NCBI RefSeq assembly: GCF_039545455.1
Contig: NZ_CP154467.1
Location: 1,854,501-1,918,500, forward strand
DNA length: 64,000 nucleotides
Direction of reading: 5' to 3'
From: Brucella sp. BE17
Lineage (GTDB): Bacteria; Pseudomonadota; Alphaproteobacteria; Rhizobiales; Rhizobiaceae
Shown here: piece by piece, positions 17,969 through 27,856 of the stretch
Layout of the letters: every line of letters begins with the position of its first letter
Position numbering within the stretch: the stretch's first letter is position 1
Translations under genes and position numbers: made by a program
Notes under the pieces: model-generated
The model's input: the letters and a program-made list of their open reading frames with translations, nothing else
What the model was told of the DNA's origin: nothing
Database searches by the model: none

Positions 17969-19813
17969 TCAGTAAACGCGCTTCTTGGGCGCAATCTTGG
18001 CGAGATCGATGCCGCCTTCCGCCTCGGTCGTCAGCGGATCGAGATGCACGGGGCGGTAATCGAGCTTGACATCGCCTTCCGGCGACAGCCACGATAGTGT
18101 GTGTTTGCGCCATTCGGCATCATTGCGGTCGGGGAAGTCCTCATGCGCGTGTGCGCCGCGGCTTTCCTGTCTTGCTTCGGCGGAAACCACTGTCACCATG
18201 GCATTGGCCATCAGGTTTTCGAGTTCCAGCGTCTCGACGAGATCGGAATTCCAGATCATAGAACGGTCCGAAACTTTTATATCCGGCATTTCTTTCCAGA
18301 TTGCCGCCATGCGCTCGCAACCCTGCTTGAGCGATTCGGAGGTGCGGAACACGGCTGCATCTTCCTGCATGGTGCGCTGCATCTTTTCGCGCAACTCAGC
18401 GGTGGGCGTCGAGCCGTTGGCATAACGAAGACGGTCGAAGCGATCCATGATCTTTTCAACGGCCGCTTCGTTGATATCCGGTATTTTGGAATTGCGGTCA
18501 ATGACCTGACCGGCACGGATTGCCGCCGCACGGCCAAACACCACAAGGTCGATCAGCGAGTTTGAGCCGAGACGATTGGCACCATGCACCGAAGCGCAAC
18601 CGGCTTCGCCAACAGCCATCAGGCCGGGTTGCACACGATCGGGATCATCCAGCGTCGGGTTCAACACTTCGCCCCAGTAATTGGTTGGAATGCCGCCCAT
18701 ATTGTAGTGAACCGTCGGCAGAACCGGGATCGGCTCCTTGGTCAAATCCACGCCTGCGAAAATCTTGGCCGATTCCGAAATACCCGGCAGGCGTTCATGC
18801 AGAACCGCCGGATCGAGATGGTCGAGATGCAGAAAAATGTGATCCTTGTTGCGGCCCACACCACGACCGGCGCGGATTTCCATGGTCATGCAGCGCGAAA
18901 CAACGTCACGCGAGGCAAGGTCCTTGGCGGACGGCGCATAGCGCTCCATGAAACGTTCGCCTTCGGAATTGACCAGATAACCGCCCTCACCGCGTGCGCC
19001 TTCGGTAATGAGGCAGCCTGCACCATAAATGCCGGTCGGATGGAACTGCACGAATTCCATGTCCTGAAGCGGCAGGCCGGTGCGCGCCACCATGCCGCCG
19101 CCATCACCCGTGCAGGTATGCGCGGAGGTCGCCGAGAAATAGGCGCGGCCATAACCACCCGTTGCCATAACCACCATTTTTGCGGCAAAGCGGTGGATGG
19201 TGCCATCATCGAGGTTCCATGCAACGACGCCGGTGCACACGCCATCGGTCATGATCAGATCAAGCGCGAAATATTCGATGAAGAACTGCGCATTGTTTTT
19301 GAGCGACTGACCATAAAGCGTGTGCAGGATCGCGTGACCTGTGCGGTCGGCAGCAGCACAGGTGCGCTGCACGGGCGGACCATCACCGAAATTTTGCATA
19401 TGGCCACCGAAGGGGCGCTGATAAATCTTGCCTTCTTCGGTACGCGAGAACGGCACGCCGTAATGCTCGAGCTCGTAGACGGCGGCAGGCGCTTCACGCG
19501 CCAGATATTCCATGGCATCCGTGTCGCCCAGCCAGTCCGACCCCTTGACGGTATCGTACATGTGCCACTGCCAGCTATCCGGTCCCATATTTTTCAGCGA
19601 AGCCGCAATGCCGCCCTGTGCTGCAACTGTGTGCGAGCGGGTCGGGAACACTTTGGTGATACAAGCCGTCTTCAGCCCCTGCTCGGCCATGCCGAGCGTC
19701 GCGCGCAGCCCGGCACCACCGGCACCGACGACAACGACGTCGAATTTGTGATCGATAAATTTGTAGGCCTTGGCCCCCGCAGCAGGCGCTGCGTTATTTA
19801 CTGCACTAGCCAT
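17969..19813 (-). CDS. sdhA: succinate dehydrogenase flavoprotein subunit
   Basis: The 614-residue catalytic subunit oxidises succinate to fumarate. It has the FAD motif [17 protein letters not shown] near residue 30, the covalent-FAD His in [16 protein letters not shown], the capping-domain active site with [16 protein letters not shown], and the late motif [22 protein letters not shown] (the [10 protein letters not shown] block). It lies in sdhCDAB, 7 bp after sdhD. A large antisense open frame across it is a codon-bias artefact. Confidence 0.97.
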   Translation of the reverse strand: MASAVNNAAPAAGAKAYKFIDHKFDVVVVGAGGAGLRATLGMAEQGLKTACITKVFPTRSHTVAAQGGIAASLKNMGPDSWQWHMYDTVKGSDWLGDTDAMEYLAREAPAAVYELEHYGVPFSRTEEGKIYQRPFGGHMQNFGDGPPVQRTCAAADRTGHAILHTLYGQSLKNNAQFFIEYFALDLIMTDGVCTGVVAWNLDDGTIHRFAAKMVVMATGGYGRAYFSATSAHTCTGDGGGMVARTGLPLQDMEFVQFHPTGIYGAGCLITEGARGEGGYLVNSEGERFMERYAPSAKDLASRDVVSRCMTMEIRAGRGVGRNKDHIFLHLDHLDPAVLHERLPGISESAKIFAGVDLTKEPIPVLPTVHYNMGGIPTNYWGEVLNPTLDDPDRVQPGLMAVGEAGCASVHGANRLGSNSLIDLVVFGRAAAIRAGQVIDRNSKIPDINEAAVEKIMDRFDRLRYANGSTPTAELREKMQRTMQEDAAVFRTSESLKQGCERMAAIWKEMPDIKVSDRSMIWNSDLVETLELENLMANAMVTVVSAEARQESRGAHAHEDFPDRNDAEWRKHTLSWLSPEGDVKLDYRPVHLDPLTTEAEGGIDLAKIAPKKRVY

Positions 19814-19820
19814 CGGGCTA

Positions 19821-20213
19821 TCAACCTCCGAAGCTCAGCTTAAGGATCGCAAAAACACAGGCAAAACCAACCACCGCCGCAAAGAAGGTGTTCAGCATCA
19901 CCAGCACGATCTTCATGCCTTCGCTATGAATATAGTCTTCAATAATAACCTGCATGCCCAAACGCATATGATAAACGCCGGTCAGCACAAACAAAGCCAT
20001 GATGATCGCTGTGAGCGGATGGGAAAGGGCTGTGCGCACTTCCGCATAGCTTGCGCCGTGCAGTGATATGATGAGAACGATGAAGAAAAGAACCAGCGGT
20101 ACAAGCGCAACCGCGCTCATGCGTTGATACCAGAAATGGCCTGTGCCTTCCTTGGCCGAGCCAAGACCGCGAACTTTGCCGAGCGGCGTACGCATATCAC
20201 CCATGTGAGACAT
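19821..20213 (-). CDS. sdhD: succinate dehydrogenase membrane anchor subunit SdhD
   Basis: A 130-residue hydrophobic anchor with three membrane helices (about 30-52, 58-80 and 100-122). The N-terminus has [20 protein letters not shown], the usual alphaproteobacterial SdhD opening, and a haem-ligand candidate His in [18 protein letters not shown]. The ATG at 20213 is chosen because of this conserved start and an AAAGG ribosome-binding site. A longer frame into sdhC reaches 20291. It begins four bases after the sdhC stop codon. Confidence 0.92.
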   Translation of the reverse strand: MSHMGDMRTPLGKVRGLGSAKEGTGHFWYQRMSAVALVPLVLFFIVLIISLHGASYAEVRTALSHPLTAIIMALFVLTGVYHMRLGMQVIIEDYIHSEGMKIVLVMLNTFFAAVVGFACVFAILKLSFGG

Positions 20214-20217
20214 CCTT

Positions 20218-20616
20218 TCAGCCCAGCAAAAACACGCCGGCCCAGATGAGCACGGTCGCAGCCAATGAGAAAATAAGGGTGATCGCGGCAATTTTGGTCG
20301 CTATATGCTTTTCAAGACCCGCGCCCATATCCCAGATGAAATGGCGCACGCCGCCTGCCAGATGATGCAGCAGCGCCCAGGTGTAGCCGAAAAGCACAAG
20401 CAGTCCGATCCAGGAGCCATAAAGCGCATTCACGCAATTGAAGGCTTCTTCGCTCACTGCCGCAGCGATCAGCCATGCGGCGAGAAGCAGCGTACCAAAA
20501 TAAAGTGCTGCGCCCGTGATGCGATGCACGATCGACATCGTCATGGTGATTTTCGGCTTGTAAATGGACAGATGCGGCGACAAAGGACGCTGGCGTGTTA
20601 CAGTCGATTGTGTCAT
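20218..20616 (-). CDS. sdhC: succinate dehydrogenase cytochrome b556 subunit SdhC
   Basis: A 132-residue anchor with three membrane helices. The N-terminal signature RPLSPHLSIYKPKITMTMSI and the SerHis of MSIVHRITGAAL are family hallmarks at the quinone site. The axial haem ligand is in LLHHLAGGVRHFIWD. It is the first gene of sdhCDAB and has an unusually long leader with a candidate promoter about 185 bp upstream. Confidence 0.95.
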   Translation of the reverse strand: MTQSTVTRQRPLSPHLSIYKPKITMTMSIVHRITGAALYFGTLLLAAWLIAAAVSEEAFNCVNALYGSWIGLLVLFGYTWALLHHLAGGVRHFIWDMGAGLEKHIATKIAAITLIFSLAATVLIWAGVFLLG

Positions 20617-20647
20617 GGCACTCGTGCTTCCCTGACGGTTCCTCGCT

Positions 20648-20744
20648 AACCCGTCTGCGCAAAAAAACGCTTAGCGGATCAGATGACGGGTTGTTGCAAC
20701 CCGGGCTGGGTTTTGCGCCAGACGCAAGGGATTAAATTTATCCC
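20648..20744 (-). promoter_or_regulatory. structured leader of sdhCDAB with competing stems and two abutting dyads
   Basis: Within the predicted 5' leader of sdhC, the segment CAACCC (20697-20702) can pair with GGGTTG (20688-20693). Alternatively, GACGGGTT (20685-20692) can pair with AACCCGTC (20648-20655), so the two stems exclude each other. The loop of the second stem includes a run of seven T on the minus strand. Just upstream, two inverted repeats abut: TTGCGCCAGACGCAA (20713-20727) and GGGATTAAATTTATCCC (20728-20744). The rest of the 344-bp gap 20617-20960 has no gene. Confidence 0.4.
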
Positions 20745-20799
20745 GCGCTGCGCGACCCAAGAAATATGGCAAGGCCGTGGCATACGGTCTATGTGGCGC

Positions 20800-20828
20800 T
20801 TTCTACTGCGCTTTTACCACCACGTCAA
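20800..20828 (-). promoter_or_regulatory. candidate sigma-70 promoter of sdhCDAB
   Basis: On the minus strand TTGACG (20823-20828), a 17-base spacer and TAGAAA (20800-20805). The predicted transcript start near 20793 gives a leader of about 177 bases. Confidence 0.5.
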
Positions 20829-20885
20829 AGACGCTTTTCCATCAAAAGGCTAGCAATTGGTCGCACCATGGCGACACTTTCGCGT

Positions 20886-20919
20886 GATTGCGGACTTCAA
20901 TCGTTTGAAGTCCGCAATC
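20886..20919. repeat. perfect 15-bp inverted repeat after the GNAT gene
   Basis: GATTGCGGACTTCAA (20886-20900) and its exact reverse complement (20905-20919), with a TCGT loop. The A7 run lies on the right (20921-20927), so on the minus strand the T-run comes before the stem rather than after it. That does not fit a standard intrinsic terminator for the GNAT gene. Confidence 0.8.
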
Positions 20920-20960
20920 CAAAAAAACATGTGTAATTTCATCCACTTTTTCTAAGCGGT

Positions 20961-21419
20961 TTAATTGCCGAATCGAATCACATAGCTCGACCAGTCGGCA
21001 GCCATTGCGATCTGCTCATAGAGCTTGCGACCGTCTTCGGGCACCCGCGGCGCGTTGAGCACCAGCTTCGACCAGGAACGCTCTTCCGCCTTATCGGCAA
21101 GTACATCAATCAGCGCCTTGGCGATGCCTTTGCCGCGGTGATCGTGATGAACATAGATATGGTCCACCTGTCCGGCGCGTAGGCCAGAAACGGGTTCAGG
21201 AAGATCATAGAAAATGACGAAACCCACCAGACTGCCGTCCACGCTTGCGCCGAGAATTTCCGTCGCACGATCCTGAAGCAGATGCTCGGCGTAAAAATCA
21301 TCCGGCCGGCGTGGTGCGCCGCGCTTCAAGGCCTGCGTATAGCTCGCAAGCAGGGGTGCGAGGTCGTGCGCATCGCGCAGATGAAGAAACGCAATATCGA
21401 CGGCATGTTCTGTAGTCAT
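20961..21419 (-). CDS. GNAT family N-acetyltransferase
   Basis: A 152-residue single-domain acetyltransferase. The acetyl-CoA-binding motif A is VDHIYVHHDHRGKGIAKALI, containing the RGKGIA pyrophosphate loop. Preceding strands include LVGFVIFYDLP, and the end has the NAPRVPEDGRKLYEQ helix with the family's Tyr. The substrate is unknown. The ATG at 21419 has an AGGG site nine bases upstream. A GTG two codons earlier is also open. The gap 21426-21708 holds only the leuC terminator. Confidence 0.88.
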   Translation of the reverse strand: MTTEHAVDIAFLHLRDAHDLAPLLASYTQALKRGAPRRPDDFYAEHLLQDRATEILGASVDGSLVGFVIFYDLPEPVSGLRAGQVDHIYVHHDHRGKGIAKALIDVLADKAEERSWSKLVLNAPRVPEDGRKLYEQIAMAADWSSYVIRFGN

Positions 21420-21660
21420 TGACACAATCCCTGTCGTTTATGCCCTGCATCGCGTTCATGTGAAACGTCAGGACTTCAAAGAGGTCATGCAATTCTATCC
21501 GTCGTATGGGGCAAAGGTAAAGCACCTCATGGAGAAATTGAGAGCAGTTTTGCAACTGTTTTCAAGGACATGCAAAAAGAGCGCATCTAATTCGATTTAA
21601 ATGCAGTTGTACCTTCTTCAAGGTCATCCGCACGACGCATATTATATTCTTCAAAACAAA

Positions 21661-21688
21661 AAAGCCGCCGGGGGCGCCCGGCGGCTTT
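21661..21688 (-). terminator. intrinsic terminator of leuC
   Basis: AAAGCCGCCGGG (21661-21672) and CCCGGCGGCTTT (21677-21688) form a 12-bp stem with a four-base loop. On the minus strand a T-run follows. It is 21 bp after the leuC stop codon. Confidence 0.92.
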
Positions 21689-21708
21689 CTAATGCAAGAG
21701 GTTAAAAC

Positions 21709-23118
21709 CTAGTTCCAGTTGCGGATATCGACAAAATGTCCGGCGATGGCTGCAGCCGCCGCCATGGCTGGCGAAACCAGATGCGTGCGGCCTTTAAATC
21801 CCTGACGGCCCTCGAAATTTCGGTTCGAGGTCGACGCGCAACGCTCGCCCGGCTTCAGGCGGTCGTCATTCATGGCAAGGCACATCGAGCAGCCCGGCTC
21901 ACGCCAGTCAAAGCCTGCTTCGATGAAAATCTTATCGAGACCTTCCGCTTCGGCCTGTTCCTTGACCAGCCCCGAACCCGGCACGATCATGGCACTCACG
22001 CCTGCGGCAACCTTCTTGCCCGCAGCCATCCGAGCTGCATCGCGCAAATCTTCGATACGGCCATTGGTGCAGGAACCAATGAAAACGCGATCAATCGCGA
22101 TGTCGGTGATCTTTGTACCTGGCTTGAGACCCATATAGTCCAGCGCGCGCCACTTGGATGCGCGCTTGGTTTCGTCCGAAATCTCGTCGGGATCAGGAAC
22201 GCTGTCGGTCACAAAAACCACGTCTTCGGGTGAAGACCCCCAAGAGACGACCGGCGAAATCTTTGCCGCATCCAGTTCAACGATCTTGTCGAAATGCGAA
22301 CCCTCATCCGAATGCAGCGTCTTCCAATAAGCAATCGCCTGCGCGAGAGCTTCACCTTTCGGCGCACGCGGCTTATCCTTGATATAGGCGAATGTCGTCT
22401 CGTCAGGCGCGATCAGACCGGCGCGGGCGCCACCCTCAATCGACATATTACAGACCGTCATGCGGCCTTCCATCGACAGAGAGTGAATGGCATCACCCGC
22501 ATATTCGATCACATAACCAGTACCGCCAGCGGTACCTATTTTCCCGATAATGGCAAGGGTGATGTCCTTGGCGGTTACGCCAGGGGCAAGCTGACCATCA
22601 ACACGCACCAGCATGTTCTTTGCCTTTTTCTGGATCAGCGTCTGCGTTGCCAGAACGTGTTCCACTTCGGACGTGCCGATACCGTGTGCCAGAGAGCCGA
22701 AGGCACCATGGGTCGAGGTATGGCTATCGCCACAGACAATCGTCATGCCCGGAAGCGTAAAGCCCTGTTCCGGTCCAACAATGTGTACGACGCCCTGACG
22801 GCGATCGCGCTCGGAATAATATTCAACGCCGAAATCAGCGGCATTTTTGGCCAAAGCTTCGACCTGAATGCGGCTTTCCTCGTTCTTGATGCCGTTGATA
22901 CGATCCGGTGAGGTGGGCACATTGTGATCGACCACGGCCAGCGTTTTTTCGGGATGACGCACCTTGCGGCCTGCCATGCGCAGACCTTCAAAAGCCTGCG
23001 GGCTTGTCACTTCGTGCACAAGATGGCGATCAATATAAAGGAGGCAGGTGCCGTCGTCCTGCTGATCCACTACATGGTCATCCCAGATCTTGTCATAAAG
23101 TGTACGCGGCGCGCTCAT
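21709..23118 (-). CDS. leuC: 3-isopropylmalate dehydratase large subunit
   Basis: A 469-residue aconitase-superfamily enzyme that, with LeuD, isomerises 2- to 3-isopropylmalate in leucine synthesis. The 4Fe-4S ligands are in [13 protein letters not shown] and [10 protein letters not shown]. Other signatures are [22 protein letters not shown], cited as the [13 protein letters not shown] block, and NRNFEGRQG near the C-terminus. No leuD lies next to it, unlike in many bacteria. A promoter lies close upstream, and a strong terminator lies after it, so it is likely monocistronic. Confidence 0.96.
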   Translation of the reverse strand: MSAPRTLYDKIWDDHVVDQQDDGTCLLYIDRHLVHEVTSPQAFEGLRMAGRKVRHPEKTLAVVDHNVPTSPDRINGIKNEESRIQVEALAKNAADFGVEYYSERDRRQGVVHIVGPEQGFTLPGMTIVCGDSHTSTHGAFGSLAHGIGTSEVEHVLATQTLIQKKAKNMLVRVDGQLAPGVTAKDITLAIIGKIGTAGGTGYVIEYAGDAIHSLSMEGRMTVCNMSIEGGARAGLIAPDETTFAYIKDKPRAPKGEALAQAIAYWKTLHSDEGSHFDKIVELDAAKISPVVSWGSSPEDVVFVTDSVPDPDEISDETKRASKWRALDYMGLKPGTKITDIAIDRVFIGSCTNGRIEDLRDAARMAAGKKVAAGVSAMIVPGSGLVKEQAEAEGLDKIFIEAGFDWREPGCSMCLAMNDDRLKPGERCASTSNRNFEGRQGFKGRTHLVSPAMAAAAAIAGHFVDIRNWN

Positions 23119-23155
23119 TGCGAAGGTTCCTTTGAACGGTTCTTAACTTGGCTGT

Positions 23156-23184
23156 CATATGCACCTGCCGCTGCAATTCGTCAA
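23156..23184 (-). promoter_or_regulatory. candidate sigma-70 promoter of leuC
   Basis: Minus strand TTGACG (23179-23184), a 17-base spacer and CATATG (23156-23161). The leader would be about 30 bases. No leader peptide rich in Leu codons is visible in 23119-23280. Confidence 0.45.
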
Positions 23185-23282
23185 GAAACTGCAACCGCAA
23201 CAGGGTGTCGCAGTAAGAATATTACAAAATTTCTAAAAAAATATGGCGTATATTACCAATTAAAAATGGATAACAAACAAAA

Positions 23283-23303
23283 AAGGCGGCTCGAAGCCGC
23301 CTT
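23283..23303 (-). terminator. intrinsic terminator of rplS
   Basis: AAGGCGGC (23283-23290) and GCCGCCTT (23296-23303) pair around TCGAA. On the minus strand a T6 run follows the stem. Confidence 0.9.
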
Positions 23304-23326
23304 CTTCGTAAAATTGCGCCAAAAAC

Positions 23327-23767
23327 TTATTCTGCGGCGGCAGCCTTGGCAGCGGCGGCATCGCGTTCAGCGGCGCGCTTGTCTGCTTCGCGCTCGGCCT
23401 TGGAGCGGTTGTCTTTCTTTTCTGCGATACGAGCAGCCTTACCGGTAAGACCACGCAGGTAGTACAGCTTCGCGCGACGGACCTTACCGCGGCGAACAAC
23501 TTCAACGCCTTCAACGATCGGCGAATAAACCGGGAATACACGCTCCACGCCTTCGCCGTAGGAAATCTTGCGAACGGTGAAGTTTTCATTGAGGCCAGCG
23601 CCGGAACGCGCAATGCAAACGCCTTCGTATGCCTGCACGCGGGTACGCGTACCTTCGGTCACGCGAACCTGAACACGAACAGTGTCGCCGGGCTGGAATG
23701 CGGGAAGCTTGCGCTTTTCTTCAATCTTTGCTGCCTGTTCGGCTTCAAGCTGACGAATAATATTCAT
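23327..23767 (-). CDS. rplS: 50S ribosomal protein L19
   Basis: A 146-residue L19. The SH3-like core shows [26 protein letters not shown], seen as the blocks [11 protein letters not shown] and [11 protein letters not shown], then [21 protein letters not shown] and [15 protein letters not shown]. The C-terminal tail (about 118-146) is an Ala/Lys/Glu-rich extension typical of alphaproteobacteria. In many bacteria it is the last gene of rpsP-rimM-trmD-rplS. Here a DUF4260 gene and a 232-bp gap separate it from trmD, so it probably has its own promoter. I see no clear promoter in that gap. Confidence 0.96.
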   Translation of the reverse strand: MNIIRQLEAEQAAKIEEKRKLPAFQPGDTVRVQVRVTEGTRTRVQAYEGVCIARSGAGLNENFTVRKISYGEGVERVFPVYSPIVEGVEVVRRGKVRRAKLYYLRGLTGKAARIAEKKDNRSKAEREADKRAAERDAAAAKAAAAE

Positions 23768-23999
23768 CGTCTTTATCCTTCTTGAGTTCTTCTCAAACAG
23801 TCAGAGCGCTCTGCACTTGCCACTAAGCATCTTTGGCCTTGCAGCTATGTCTGAAAAATCAGGCAGGAGCGGTACACCATTTATTGGTTTATAGCCGTCG
23901 GGCTTCGCCCAACGTAGATCAAGGATGTCCGGATTTTTCCGAACTGGCGCGGCAATACACCATTGGGTGAAATGAATCAATATCAAGGCTACGATTTCG

Positions 24000-24353
24000 C
24001 TATTTCCCGCCAATGCGTCCGAGATGCGTATCCTGAAAACTGGTTCCATATTTAAGACCAAAGCCGAGAGCGCGGTCAATACCGATATGAACCGCCCAAA
24101 TAAGCGTAATCGCAAAGCAAAGCGGCCAGCTCATCACCCAACCAAGCACCGCCACGAGCACAACACCAATCCAGCTATGCGCGATATTATAAATGACGGC
24201 ACCAGTGCGCGGACCTTTGAGATAGGCAAAGAATGACACATCGGGCGCGAGGATAAGAATCACAAACAACCACCAGCTCACGCCGCTTACCCAATAAGCA
24301 CCAAGCGCCAGCAGCGCGAGTGAAAGACTTTCGAGCCGCTGGATCAGGTTCAT
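24000..24353 (-). CDS. DUF4260 family membrane protein
   Basis: A 117-residue integral membrane protein with about four hydrophobic segments, including [20 protein letters not shown] and [20 protein letters not shown]. It keeps the DUF4260 signatures [26 protein letters not shown] and the end [23 protein letters not shown] (blocks RALGFGLKY and FQDTHLG). No function is known. Its ATG overlaps the trmD stop codon by four bases, so it is cotranslated with the tRNA methyltransferase. Confidence 0.85.
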   Translation of the reverse strand: MNLIQRLESLSLALLALGAYWVSGVSWWLFVILILAPDVSFFAYLKGPRTGAVIYNIAHSWIGVVLVAVLGWVMSWPLCFAITLIWAVHIGIDRALGFGLKYGTSFQDTHLGRIGGK

Positions 24354-25078
24354 TTGCGTTTACCCTCGCGATAAGCGTCCCATAGATCGGGCCGCCGCTC
24401 ACGCGTTATGCGTTCGGCCTCGCTGTGACGCCACTTGTCGATGGCGCCATGGTTGCCGGAGGTCAGTATATCGGGGATTGAGCGGCCTTCCCACACCTGC
24501 GGGCGGGTATAATGCGGATGTTCCAGAAGCCCGGTTTCAAAACTTTCCGTCTCACCTGACTGCTGATTGCCCATCACACCGGGCAAAAGCCGCACAATGG
24601 CATCAAGCAGAACGATAGCTGCCGTCTCGCCACCCGAAAGAATGTAATCGCCAATGGAAACCTCTTCGAGATTGCGCGCCTCGATCACCCGTTCGTCGAC
24701 ACCTTCAAAACGCCCGCAGAGAACGATGGCTCCCGGACCATCGGCCAGCTCGCGCACCCGCTTTTGCGCCAACGGTTTCCCACGCGGACTCATCAGCAGC
24801 ATCGGACGGCCATCGGCAACGCAATCGAGTGCGCGCGCCACCACATCGGGCTTCATGACCATTCCGGCACCACCGCCGGACGGTGTATCGTCCACCATAC
24901 GATGTCGGCCTTCTGCAAAGTCGCGGATCTGTACGGTATCCAGCTGCCATTTACTTTCGGCAAGTGCCTTGCCCGCAAGAGAGATACCGAGCGGCCCCGG
25001 GAACATTTCCGGGTAAAGCGTCAGTACCGATGCATGAAAGCCGTTGGTTTCAATTTCTTTCGACTGTAGCCCGGTCAT
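24350..25078 (-). CDS. trmD: tRNA (guanine(37)-N1)-methyltransferase TrmD
   Basis: A 242-residue SPOUT methyltransferase that makes m1G37 and prevents frameshifting. The knot-forming SAM site includes [22 protein letters not shown] and [16 protein letters not shown], and [13 protein letters not shown] binds substrate. The first about 14 residues before [13 protein letters not shown] are poorly conserved, so the true start may be a few codons later. It overlaps rimM upstream and the DUF4260 gene downstream, each by four bases. Confidence 0.95.
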   Translation of the reverse strand: MTGLQSKEIETNGFHASVLTLYPEMFPGPLGISLAGKALAESKWQLDTVQIRDFAEGRHRMVDDTPSGGGAGMVMKPDVVARALDCVADGRPMLLMSPRGKPLAQKRVRELADGPGAIVLCGRFEGVDERVIEARNLEEVSIGDYILSGGETAAIVLLDAIVRLLPGVMGNQQSGETESFETGLLEHPHYTRPQVWEGRSIPDILTSGNHGAIDKWRHSEAERITRERRPDLWDAYREGKRK

Positions 25079-25644
25079 GATTTTTTCGGTCGCTCGCGAT
25101 GCCCATCATCATCCCCGTCATCGTCATCAGCGATAAGTCCTGCAGCAACGGGATCGACAACAAGTACACCCTTGTCGAAATCGATTTCCGGCACAGCGGC
25201 TTCAGTGAACGGAATAAGCATCGGACGCTTGCCTTTCAGGCTCAGCTCAATGAGATCCCCGCCGCCAAAATCGAACAAGGCGCTGACCACACCATAATCC
25301 TTGCCCTCCGCGTCGATTGCTGCAAGCCCGATGAGATCGGTATGAAAATATTCATCCTCATCGAGATCGTCGTCGGCCAATTGCGAACGGTCGATATAAA
25401 GCGCAGTCCCGGTGAGCGCTTCAGCGGCATTGCGGTCGTTGACGCCCTTGAACCGCACAACGACAACTGTCTTGGCCGGTCGCGCTTCAAGGATTTCGTA
25501 GCTCTTTCCCGCATCGTCATAAAGCAGTCCGTAATCAGCTATCGACAACGGATCGTCAGTAAAGGACTTGACCCGGACTTCGCCGCGTATGCCTTGCGCG
25601 GCACCGATGACGGCAAGCTGGATCGGGTTTTGTGGGCGCGGCAT
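25075..25644 (-). CDS. rimM: ribosome maturation factor RimM
   Basis: RimM helps assemble the 30S head around S19. The protein is 189 residues from the start used here. The N-terminal domain opens with [20 protein letters not shown], and the PRC-barrel half contains [26 protein letters not shown] and [15 protein letters not shown] long acidic tail (DDDDGDDDG) is a local feature. The frame extends to 25677, but the family start favours 25644. The usual upstream rpsP and ffh are absent: the next gene is the divergent xerC, 144 bp away. Confidence 0.93.
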   Translation of the reverse strand: MPRPQNPIQLAVIGAAQGIRGEVRVKSFTDDPLSIADYGLLYDDAGKSYEILEARPAKTVVVVRFKGVNDRNAAEALTGTALYIDRSQLADDDLDEDEYFHTDLIGLAAIDAEGKDYGVVSALFDFGGGDLIELSLKGKRPMLIPFTEAAVPEIDFDKGVLVVDPVAAGLIADDDDGDDDGHRERPKKS

Positions 25645-25788
25645 GAAGAATTCCGTTCTTTTAGGTCGATTAATCATCGCTTACTCAATTCCTGCGCCCA
25701 CGTCCAAGAAAAATGCGGCTTGTACATTTACGAGGCGGAAACTTATCCCTGCCAGACTACAGGCTGCAACTTGAGGCGGCTGCTTAAA

Positions 25789-26736
25789 ATGACGATGAAG
25801 AGTGAAATTCTTATCCCGGCCAGCGCGGATTTAGCAGCAGCGCGCGAAGAATGGCTGAAAACGCTCAAAGACACGCGCCGTCTTTCCGCCAATACGCTTG
25901 ATGCCTATGAGCGTGACACGCGACAGTTTCTGCATTTTCTCACCGCACATCTCGGTGAACCGCCATCACTGAAAGAAATCAGCAATCTGCGCGTGGCCGA
26001 CCTGCGCTCCTTTCTCGCCAATCGTCGCAATGATGGTGCGGGTGCACGCACGCTCGGACGTGGGTTGGCCGGAGTTCGCTCTTTGTTGCGACACTTGGAA
26101 AAACGCGGTCTTGCCAATGCCGCCGGAGCCAGTGCCATAAGAGCGCCCCGACAACCCAAATCGCTGCCCAAACCGCTCACAGCCGATGACGCACGCCGCG
26201 TTGTGGCCGCCCATGAGCAAATGGCGGAAGAACCATGGATTGCTGCGCGCAATGCCGCCGTCCTGACGCTTCTTTACGGCTGCGGCCTGCGGATTTCCGA
26301 AGCGCTCGGGCTTATGGGCGATGCGCTCTCTGACTCTTCAGCACTTTCGATCATCATCACAGGCAAGGGCAACAAGGCGCGGCTCGTGCCCTTGCTGCCG
26401 ATCGTCTATCGTGCGGTGGCACAATATCGCGAACTTTGCCCTTTTGATCTTTCCGCCGACAAGCCCTTGTTTCGCGGTGCCAAAGGCGGTCTGCTTCATG
26501 CCGCCATCATCCAGCGCGAAATGCAAAAACTGCGCGCCGGTCTGGGACTTCCAGACAGCGCGACCCCACATGCTTTGCGCCATTCCTTTGCAACCCATCT
26601 TCTGGGACGCGGTGGTGATCTGCGTACCATTCAGGAACTGCTCGGTCATGCCAGCCTTTCCACGACGCAGGTCTATACAGGTGTCGACACCGAGCGCCTG
26701 CTCGAAGTCTATGACAAGGCGCACCCACGCGCGTAA
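25789..26736 (+). CDS. xerC: tyrosine recombinase XerC
   Basis: A 315-residue site-specific recombinase that acts with XerD at dif to resolve chromosome dimers. The N-terminal SAM-like core-binding domain covers about 10-100. The catalytic domain has Arg in YGCGLRISEALGL, Lys in GKGNKARLVPL, HALRHSFATHLL, and HASLSTTQVYT with the nucleophile Tyr. The long frame upstream of 25789 is the antisense of rimM. FtsK and XerD are also in this window. Confidence 0.94.
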   Translation: MTMKSEILIPASADLAAAREEWLKTLKDTRRLSANTLDAYERDTRQFLHFLTAHLGEPPSLKEISNLRVADLRSFLANRRNDGAGARTLGRGLAGVRSLLRHLEKRGLANAAGASAIRAPRQPKSLPKPLTADDARRVVAAHEQMAEEPWIAARNAAVLTLLYGCGLRISEALGLMGDALSDSSALSIIITGKGNKARLVPLLPIVYRAVAQYRELCPFDLSADKPLFRGAKGGLLHAAIIQREMQKLRAGLGLPDSATPHALRHSFATHLLGRGGDLRTIQELLGHASLSTTQVYTGVDTERLLEVYDKAHPRA

Positions 26737-26779
26737 GTTTGTGTCTGTTTCCATGAATAAAACAATTTATAGTGCAGCC

Positions 26780-27787
26780 ATGAAAAAGCTCTTCCTCTTT
26801 CTTCTCTGCGCCGTGTTCGCCGGTGCGCCCAATGCTCGTGCAGATGAAAACTCTTCGGCCTGCACCACGCGCGGCGTCAATCTGCTTGACGCGTTGCAAA
26901 AGAACGATCCCACCACATGGAACACATTGCAGAAAGAAGCTGCGGCCATTCCCAATCATCGCGGCCGCATCTGGAAAATCGAAAAGGATGGAGCCCCATC
27001 TTCCTATCTCTTCGGCACCATTCATTTCAGTGATCCGCGTGTTCTGAACCTGCCGCCAGCCGTAAAAAGCGCGTATCAATCCGCGGACAAAGTGGTCATC
27101 GAGGCCACGGATATCATAGACCCCAGGACTTTTTTGAATATCCGCATCGAACAACCCGATCTTCTGCTGTTCACCGATGGCAGCACGCTAAAATCCCACC
27201 TACCACCGGAAAGAGCGGCGGAGATCGAACAAAAGCTCACCGAACGCGGCTTCGTGCTGGATGCGATTGGCAAGATGAAGCCTTTTGTGCTTTCCAGCAT
27301 GTTGATGCTGCCGCAATGCGAACGCGAGCGGGCGGGAAATGGTCAAAAAATGCTCGACATCGTGCTTGCAACCGATGCGCAGGCCGAAGGCCGTCCGATA
27401 GAAGGCCTGGAAACCACCGCCGCACAGTTCGAAGCCATAAACCGGTTGCCGCTCGATTTCCATATCCGCAATTTTGTTGCCATGGTCGATTATGGTGACC
27501 AGGTCGAGGACGCGATGGAAACCACCTTGCAGCTTTATCTTCAAGGTGAAACAGGACTGATCATGCCTGCCTTGCGCAAACTGGTACCGGATGATCTGCC
27601 TGACGCGGATTATGATCTGTTTCAGAAGGTGCTGATCAACGACCGCAACCACACCATGGCGGAACGCGCCTTGCCCTTGCTTGAACAGGGCAATGTTTTC
27701 ATCGCCGTTGGGGCTCTGCATTTACCGGGAAAGGAAGGAGTGGTGGAACTTTTGCGCGGTAAAGGCTATCGCTTGACACCACTCTGA
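26780..27787 (+). CDS. TraB/GumN family protein
   Basis: About 335 residues, with a signal peptide (MKKLFLFLLCAVFAGAPNARA) from the chosen start. The TraB/GumN signatures are SYLFGTIHFSDPRVLNLP near residue 80 and FIAVGALHLPGKEGVVELL near the C-terminus, which hold the GxxH and GxxHxxG metal-site motifs of this putative metalloprotease fold. Members are periplasmic or outer-membrane-associated, and their role is uncertain. An ATG at 26753 adds nine residues. Neither start has a strong ribosome-binding site. It begins shortly after xerC. Confidence 0.85.
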   Translation: MKKLFLFLLCAVFAGAPNARADENSSACTTRGVNLLDALQKNDPTTWNTLQKEAAAIPNHRGRIWKIEKDGAPSSYLFGTIHFSDPRVLNLPPAVKSAYQSADKVVIEATDIIDPRTFLNIRIEQPDLLLFTDGSTLKSHLPPERAAEIEQKLTERGFVLDAIGKMKPFVLSSMLMLPQCERERAGNGQKMLDIVLATDAQAEGRPIEGLETTAAQFEAINRLPLDFHIRNFVAMVDYGDQVEDAMETTLQLYLQGETGLIMPALRKLVPDDLPDADYDLFQKVLINDRNHTMAERALPLLEQGNVFIAVGALHLPGKEGVVELLRGKGYRLTPL

Positions 27788-27856
27788 ATTCAACCTGATG
27801 GAACAATCCTCTTCTGCCCGCGTTATCACTAAGGTGCGGAAATGGAGGAGTGTGCA

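Noticed and set aside
20886..20919. Intrinsic terminator for the GNAT gene
   Set aside because: The stem is perfect, but the T-run comes before it on the GNAT strand, which is opposite to a terminator.
23119..23280. Leucine attenuator upstream of leuC
   Set aside because: No short frame with a run of Leu codons and no terminator-antiterminator pair is present.
23801..24115. 104-codon minus-strand open frame overlapping the DUF4260 gene
   Set aside because: It overlaps a recognised family gene on the same strand and shows no domain or ribosome-binding site.
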